Made by a program: the position numbers and the translations under genes. 10,002 nucleotides of DNA, from positions 1 through 10,002 of the forward strand of contig JALSNT010000407.1 in the NCBI GenBank assembly GCA_026986885.1, read 5' to 3'. Below, one piece after another: positions 6,149 through 10,002 of the stretch. Within the stretch, counting starts at the first letter, position 1; each line of letters begins with the position of its first letter. This DNA is from Desulfobulbaceae bacterium (GTDB taxonomy: Bacteria > Desulfobacterota > Desulfobulbia > Desulfobulbales > Desulfobulbaceae). The notes beneath the pieces were generated by a model that searched no databases, was not told where the DNA came from, and worked only from the letters and a program-made list of their open reading frames with translations.

Positions 6149-7378
6149 ATGATTGGAGAAATAATTGCCATAGGTGATGAACTCATCTCCGGCAGAACCG
6201 AGAATACCACCAGTGTGTTCGCCGCCCGCCATCTCTTTGCCGCCGGCCATGACATTTATGCCATGCACACCATCGGCGATAATCCACCCCTCATCGGTGA
6301 GGTGCTGAAGCGGGCCCTGAAGCGGGTTGACTTTATCCTGGTCACCGGGGGGCTGGGTTCGACAACCGACGACCTGACCACCGAAGCCGTTGCCGAAGCT
6401 CTTGACCGTGCGCCGGTTTTATACCCGGAGATTCTGGAAAGAATCAGAAAACACCTCGGAGGAAATCAGCAGGCTAACAATCTTGAAAAAATGGCATGGC
6501 TTCCGGAAGGCGCAGAGATTCTTAATAAAAAGGCAAAAATGGCCGGCTACCTCCTGGTCCACGACTCGGTACCTGTTTTTTTTCTGCCCGGAGTTCCCTA
6601 CCAGATGCGGGAACTGCTGCTTGAACACGTACTGCCTAAGCTGGCCGGCTGGAGCGGCAATCACCATCGCGTCAAACAGCGCACATACAAGACATTCGGC
6701 CTGCCGGAAACAGTTATCAATCAGCGTCTTCTCGAGCTGGAAAAACGAGAATCGATTCATATCGGTTACTATCCGGTTGGCTGTGAAGTCCATGTCAGCT
6801 TGACTGTTCTGGAAGAAAACAGGCAGGCGGCGGAAGAAAAATTTATTGCCGCCGACCACGCCATCACCCAAGCCCTTGGAGATTTCCTCTATGGAACGGA
6901 CCAGGATACCATGGCCTCCGTTGTGGGAGACCTCCTGCGCAGCAGACATAAAATGCTCAGCGTGGCGGAGTCGTGTACCGGCGGCATGATAGGCAAAAGA
7001 ATTACCGAGGTTGCGGGCAGTTCCAGCTGGTTTGCCGGGGGAGCCATCGCCTACTCCAACCAGCTCAAGGAGATTTTGCTGGATGTCGATCACCAGCTGC
7101 TCAACAATTACGGCGCCGTCAGTGAACAGGTGGCCAGGGCCATGGCAGCCAGACTTGCAAACAAAGTCAAGTCGGATATATCCGTATCCGTCACCGGCAT
7201 AGCCGGGCCCGACGGCGGCAGTGAGGAAAAACCGGTGGGCACGGTATACATCGGACTGTATCACGACAATCAGGTCAGTGTACGGCTCTATCATTTTTCA
7301 GGTAACAGAGAACAAATTCGTAACAGCACCACCTGTACGGCCCTTGACACGATCCGCAGGGCCATGATGACCCATTGA
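6149..7378 (+). CDS. cinA: CinA: competence/damage-inducible protein, NMN amidohydrolase
   Basis: A 409-residue two-domain protein. The N-terminal MoCF-like domain (about 1-170) begins EIIAIGDELISGRTENT and contains VTGGLGSTTDD, as in the CinA ADP-ribose pyrophosphatase/nucleotide-binding domain. The C-terminal PncC domain (about 250-405) deamidates nicotinamide mononucleotide in NAD recycling. It carries SVAESCTGG at 271-279 with the expected active-site serine, plus GAVSEQVA and SVTGIAGPDGG. Length is normal for full CinA. AAAAGGG at 6135-6141 sits seven bases before the ATG. It precedes recA by 50 bases, an arrangement conserved in many bacteria, including competent streptococci. That order points to co-transcription but does not by itself imply competence here. 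Confidence 0.95.
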   Translation: MIGEIIAIGDELISGRTENTTSVFAARHLFAAGHDIYAMHTIGDNPPLIGEVLKRALKRVDFILVTGGLGSTTDDLTTEAVAEALDRAPVLYPEILERIRKHLGGNQQANNLEKMAWLPEGAEILNKKAKMAGYLLVHDSVPVFFLPGVPYQMRELLLEHVLPKLAGWSGNHHRVKQRTYKTFGLPETVINQRLLELEKRESIHIGYYPVGCEVHVSLTVLEENRQAAEEKFIAADHAITQALGDFLYGTDQDTMASVVGDLLRSRHKMLSVAESCTGGMIGKRITEVAGSSSWFAGGAIAYSNQLKEILLDVDHQLLNNYGAVSEQVARAMAARLANKVKSDISVSVTGIAGPDGGSEEKPVGTVYIGLYHDNQVSVRLYHFSGNREQIRNSTTCTALDTIRRAMMTH

Positions 7379-7414
7379 ACACCATTTGCTTTTACACCAA
7401 CATATTGCACAGCT

Positions 7415-7420
7415 AAGGAG
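7415..7420 (+). promoter_or_regulatory. recA ribosome binding site
   Basis: AAGGAG lies eight bases before the ATG at 7429 and fixes the recA start. It is the best Shine-Dalgarno sequence among the rightward genes in the window, as expected for an abundant protein. The 50-base cinA-recA gap shows no CTGT-N8-ACAG LexA site. Confidence 0.8.
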
Positions 7421-7428
7421 AAACATAC

Positions 7429-8490
7429 ATGGCATCAGCATCGGAGACCCAGGCACAGGGACGTTTAAAAAGTGTCGATAATGCCATTACTCAAATTCAT
7501 AGACAGTTCGGCAAGGGGTCCATCATGCGTCTGGGATCCCACGAACATCAGAATATTCCGGTTATTCCCACCGGTATTCTCTCCATAGATCTGGCGCTCG
7601 GTGTTGGCGGCCTTCCACGGGGCAGGGTTACTGAGATCTACGGGCCGGAATCATCGGGGAAGACGACCCTGGCCCTGCATGTGATTGCCGAGGCCCAGAA
7701 ACAGGGCGGCAATGCCGCCTTTATCGATGCGGAACACGCCCTGGATACCACATATGCCAAGCGGCTTGGCGTTGATGTGGATAATCTGCTTGTGTCCCAG
7801 CCGGATTTCGGCGAACAGGCCCTGGAAATTACGGAAATTCTCATGCGCAGCGGCGGTATTGATATTATCGTCATCGACTCCGTGGCCGCCCTGGTGCCGC
7901 GGGCTGAGATTGACGGCAACGTCGGCGATCAGCATGTCGGCCTCCAGGCTCGCCTGATGTCCCATGCCATGCGTAAATTTACCGGCGTTTTGCAGCGCAC
8001 CAATACGGTTTTGGTGTTTATCAATCAAATCCGCATGAAAATCGGCGTCATGTTCGGCAATCCGGAGACGACGCCAGGTGGCAATGCCCTGAAATTTTAC
8101 TCATCCCTGCGTATTGATATTCGGAGAATGACCCAGATAAAGGATGGTCAGGAGGTGGTCGGCAACCGGGGCAAGGTGAAAGTGGTAAAGAATAAAGTTG
8201 CGCCGCCGTTTCGGCTGGCGGAATTTGATATTGTTTATGGTGAAGGTATTTCCAGGATTGGGGATTTACTTGATCTTGGGGTTGAAAATGATATCGTCGA
8301 CAAAAGCGGTGCCTGGTATTCTTATGAGGACGAACGTATCGGCCAGGGTCGGGAAAACGCCAAAAAATTTCTCAAGGACCACCCGGATATGGTCGCAGAA
8401 ATAGAGCGAAAGATAAAACTCGGTCTCGGCATGGCCGTTGATGAAAAAACAGTTACGGAAAACAGCGACAGAACCGTGCCGGAAAAATAA
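7429..8490 (+). CDS. recA: Recombinase RecA
   Basis: A 353-residue recombinase that forms filaments on single-stranded DNA, drives strand exchange and activates LexA self-cleavage. Walker [10 protein letters not shown] is at 72-80. The Walker B region [11 protein letters not shown], the L1 region ([19 protein letters not shown]), the [22 protein letters not shown] segment leading into L2 and the C-terminal KIGQG-like region ([14 protein letters not shown]) are all intact. The tail is acidic/polar, as usual. The first ATG after a strong AAGGAG is chosen. It follows cinA closely and ends in front of a strong hairpin terminator, so it is probably the last gene of the transcript. Nothing suggests an intein or interruption. 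Confidence 0.98.
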   Translation: MASASETQAQGRLKSVDNAITQIHRQFGKGSIMRLGSHEHQNIPVIPTGILSIDLALGVGGLPRGRVTEIYGPESSGKTTLALHVIAEAQKQGGNAAFIDAEHALDTTYAKRLGVDVDNLLVSQPDFGEQALEITEILMRSGGIDIIVIDSVAALVPRAEIDGNVGDQHVGLQARLMSHAMRKFTGVLQRTNTVLVFINQIRMKIGVMFGNPETTPGGNALKFYSSLRIDIRRMTQIKDGQEVVGNRGKVKVVKNKVAPPFRLAEFDIVYGEGISRIGDLLDLGVENDIVDKSGAWYSYEDERIGQGRENAKKFLKDHPDMVAEIERKIKLGLGMAVDEKTVTENSDRTVPEK

Positions 8491-8512
8491 AGGGTGCCGC
8501 ACAGCACAACCG

Positions 8513-8550
8513 AAAAATCCCGGCAGGAATAATCCTGCCGGGATTTTTTT
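8513..8550. terminator. Bidirectional rho-independent terminator between recA and hsp20
   Basis: ATCCCGGCAGGA (8517-8528) pairs perfectly with TCCTGCCGGGAT (8533-8544) around a four-base loop. The stem extends through an A4/T4 stretch to 8513/8548. It ends in seven T on the plus strand and five A at the left, so it can stop both the rightward recA transcript and the leftward hsp20 transcript. Confidence 0.93.
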
Positions 8551-8568
8551 CGTGTTGATTGGAAACAA

Positions 8569-9048
8569 TCAGCTGATGGCAATCTTTTTCTGCTTACCGG
8601 CTTTACTTTTCGGCAGCCGTATTTCCAGAACGCCGTCTTTAAATTCCGCCTTGGCCTTTCCACTGTTAACATTGTCCGGCAACCGAAAACTGCGGCTGAA
8701 TGAACCATAACTGCGCTCTATCCGGTGAAAATCTTTTTCCTTCACCTTTTTCTCCTGCTTCTTCTCACCGCTGATAGTCAGGCTGTTTTCAGTGATGGTG
8801 ACATCAATATCATCCTTTTTTACGCCGGGAATATCCGCTTTAACAACAAGCTCATCACCTTCCTCAAAAATATCCACTGATGGGGCGATTTCTGCGGTCC
8901 GTGGCAGGGCCGATGCCATCATCGGACCAGCTAACATGGAAAACGGATTGCGGAAGAAATTGTCAAAGTATTTATCCATTTCAGCAAATGGAAAAACAGG
9001 TTGCATCTCTTCTCTCTGTACCAGTGCTCCTTGCTCTTTCTTAGCCAT
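8569..9048 (-). CDS. Small heat-shock protein, Hsp20/alpha-crystallin family
   Basis: A 159-residue ATP-independent chaperone that holds unfolding proteins. The N-terminal arm (1-50) is rich in Phe and Met. The alpha-crystallin domain runs from about 56 (APSVDIFEEGDELVVKADIP) to 150. It includes the family's GVLEIRLPK near the end, and the C-terminal IAI at 156-158 is the I-x-I anchor that docks on neighbouring dimers. I choose the ATG at 9048 because GGGAGGAGAG lies just upstream (complement of 9051-9060). The frame stays open to 9159, but the extra 37 residues (starting at ATG 9159) have no ribosome site and no resemblance to the family. It is convergent with recA and shares its terminator. 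Heat-shock control is likely but no clear consensus promoter is seen. Confidence 0.95.
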   Translation of the reverse strand: MAKKEQGALVQREEMQPVFPFAEMDKYFDNFFRNPFSMLAGPMMASALPRTAEIAPSVDIFEEGDELVVKADIPGVKKDDIDVTITENSLTISGEKKQEKKVKEKDFHRIERSYGSFSRSFRLPDNVNSGKAKAEFKDGVLEIRLPKSKAGKQKKIAIS

Positions 9049-9150
9049 GACTCTCCTCCCTTGTGAAATGAAACTGTATTTCCTCTTTACAACCGGGCCG
9101 AACATGACTTTGAACCCGATTGTCCCCTGAAAATCGGTAACAAACCCTTT

Positions 9151-9174
9151 GCAGATCATTCACGTCTTATCTGC
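9151..9174. other. Short inverted repeat upstream of hsp20
   Basis: GCAGAT (9151-9156) and ATCTGC (9169-9174) form a six-base inverted repeat with a 12-base spacer, about 100 bases upstream of the hsp20 start. On the minus strand an A/T-rich segment and TTGACG (complement of 9202-9207) lie just beyond it. It could be an operator or leader hairpin for hsp20, but neither is established, and a 6-bp arm can occur by chance. Confidence 0.25.
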
Positions 9175-9251
9175 CTAAAAAAATAAACAGCAGAAAAAAG
9201 TCGTCAAGAGAGAAACCGTATTTTTTTACTCCTGTAAATGTTCATACCTGA

Positions 9252-9512
9252 TTCAGTATCAAGTCGAGTAATGGTGTCGGCCGACTTGCCGCTTTCGGCA
9301 GCGCTTCCTTACAACCACCGGTCAGTCGCGGCGACAACACCTGTTCCTTGAATACCGGAACAGCTGCCACCATCCTGCAGATGAACAACCTGTCGGTGGG
9401 CGCCACCAGGGCCGCCGGCAACTACCGGGCCACCTACCTTGCCTTCCCCCCGGCAGCAATGGAATCTGCCGCAAAGAGAACGGAGCTGCTGGAAAAAATA
9501 TTGAACTGGTAA
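9252..9512 (+). pseudogene. C-terminal remnant of an unidentified (secreted-type) protein
   Basis: A reading frame is open from after a TGA at 9249-9251 to a TAA at 9510-9512. It has no initiator with a ribosome site and no promoter-like lead-in. The last 45 or so residues look genuinely protein-like: a segment ending NYRATYLAFPPAAMESAAKR, then TELLEKILNW and the stop. The pattern of Tyr-Leu-Ala-Phe-Pro followed by an amphipathic helix ending Ile-Leu-Asn-Trp recalls the C-termini of large extracellular peptidase or repeat proteins. The N-terminal part of the frame is less convincing and may have shifted frame. I interpret it as the 3' relic of a deleted gene. The parent family is not identified. 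Confidence 0.45.
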
Positions 9513-9742
9513 ACATTATCTGTTTACCGGCAATCCTCAGCAATAGGGGGTATAATCGAATTCAGGTGGTCTTCATAATGTTATTGCACAAAGTCTGCCC
9601 TGCTGCACCATGCCGATTCTCGTTACACCGCTCCTGCGGTGTAATGGCAACCCCGGCGCTCTGCGCCCTCTTCTTTTTCATGTGCTCGTTCCAAGACGGG
9701 GTGACGCCGAATTTCTGCAGAACCATCCGGGTAAGGAATCCA
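9513..9742. other. Gene-free segment with possible remnant frames
   Basis: About 230 bases between the protein remnant and the RCC1-repeat gene. A plus-strand frame ending at TGA 9761-9763 reads LVPRRGDAEFLQNHPGKE and stops after a few more residues. A minus-strand frame across 9562-9840 reads FLTRMVLQKFGVTPSWNEHM in part. Neither has a credible start or a family I can name, and at most one can be real. The segment may be an insertion-sequence relic or a dispersed repeat; it also contains the perfect hairpin at 9623-9644. Confidence 0.3.
9623..9644. repeat. Perfect 9-bp hairpin
   Basis: TTACACCGC (9623-9631) pairs with GCGGTGTAA (9636-9644) around the four-base loop TCCT. No T-run follows on either strand, so it is not a typical terminator. 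It could be a REP-like element or the end of a small mobile relic. No second copy is seen in the window. Confidence 0.5.
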
Positions 9743-10002
9743 TCACTTATGTCCTGAAATGATTGCCGGCAGGAACATGGGCCAGGGAAATTTTTTGGGC
9801 AGAAATACCTGGGTAGGAGTATGCATGTCTGCTGTATCACCCAGGCCTAATTGTCCGTCCCAATTCTGTCCCCAGGCCCAGAGAGTGCCGTCGGCACGGA
9901 TACCGAGGCTGTGATAATAACCTGCTGTAACTGCAGTCCAGTCGTTCCAGTTGCCCACCTGTGCTGGTCGATTCCTATCCGTTGTATCATTTAAACCAAG
10001 CC
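9743..10002 (-). CDS. RCC1-repeat protein, 3' end only (runs off the right edge)
   Basis: The C-terminal 85 or so residues of a protein entering from the right edge. Two copies of the RCC1 motif are visible, LGLNDTTDRNRPAQV and LGLGDTADMHTPTQV, spaced 50 residues apart. The stretch between them has the family-typical AGYYHSLGIRADGTLWAWG. RCC1 repeats build a seven-bladed beta-propeller; in bacteria they occur in large, mostly secreted or surface proteins of unknown role. After the second motif the sequence abruptly becomes a 20-residue tail (FLPKKFPWPM...SGHK) with no repeat character before the TGA at 9743-9745. The gene may therefore be truncated at its 3' end by a junction near 9800. The start lies outside the window. 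Confidence 0.75.
   Translation of the reverse strand, partial: LGLNDTTDRNRPAQVGNWNDWTAVTAGYYHSLGIRADGTLWAWGQNWDGQLGLGDTADMHTPTQVFLPKKFPWPMFLPAIISGHK

Noticed and set aside
6419..7294. A 291-codon open frame on the minus strand inside cinA
   Set aside because: It lies wholly antisense to a full-length cinA with intact motifs and has no family resemblance; it is a codon-bias shadow.
7344..7428. TTGACA at 7344-7349 as a private recA promoter, and a LexA box before recA
   Set aside because: No acceptable -10 exists 16-18 bases downstream. Neither CTGT-N8-ACAG nor GAAC-N4-GTTC occurs in the cinA-recA gap. Group-specific LexA sites could still be missed.
9049..9159. N-terminal extension of the Hsp20 protein to an ATG at 9159
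   Set aside because: The ATG at 9048 has an excellent Shine-Dalgarno and starts a normal-length family member; the extension has neither signal nor similarity.
9202..9207. Heat-shock-type promoter (CTTGACG on the minus strand) for hsp20
   Set aside because: Only the -35 half resembles a sigma-70 or sigma-32 site; the expected -10 is an uninformative A/T run.

Overview
The window looks like core chromosome of a Gram-negative, probably anaerobic bacterium. I favour a deltaproteobacterial (Desulfobacterota, Desulfobulbales-like) origin. The reasons are the moderate GC content, the adjacent mnmA-mtaB and cinA-recA pairs, a nickel/cobalt ECF importer with a DUF4198 periplasmic protein, and a small regulator whose cysteine pattern resembles the 'two-CW' domain common in that group. 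This placement is inference from gene content; no phylogenetic test was possible.

Layout. Positions 93-2376 (+) hold a translationally coupled metal-uptake operon: a DUF4198 periplasmic protein, a CbiQ-type T component and a CbiO-type ATPase with a histidine-rich tail. The substrate-binding CbiM/NikM subunit is not in view and should lie upstream. A convergent dgkA (diacylglycerol/undecaprenol kinase) at 2365-2736 (-) overlaps the end of the ATPase gene by 12 bases. At 2967-3341 (+) is a small XRE-type helix-turn-helix protein fused to a cysteine-rich C-terminal domain. After a 283-base spacer with a palindromic repeat and a good -10 box come mnmA and mtaB (3625-6002, +), overlapping by four bases. 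Both install sulfur in the tRNA anticodon loop. A second, diverged copy of the palindromic repeat lies in the 146-base gap before cinA (6149-7378) and recA (7429-8490), which form a conserved NAD-salvage/recombination pair. A strong, probably bidirectional hairpin terminator separates recA from a convergent Hsp20 small heat-shock gene (8569-9048, -).

From about 9050 to the right edge the sequence changes character. It holds no intact gene but has the C-terminal remnant of a secreted-type protein (to 9512), a segment with a perfect 9-bp hairpin, and the 3' end of a bacterial RCC1-repeat gene entering from the right edge (-). This reads as a decayed or recombined accessory segment next to conserved core genes.

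No obviously new multi-gene system is visible. The observations most worth following are the HTH/cysteine-cluster regulator with an in-frame A-AAA-AAG slippery heptamer, the pair of intergenic palindromes with a compensatory base-pair change, and the histidine features of the metal importer. No tRNA, rRNA, CRISPR array or complete insertion sequence was seen.
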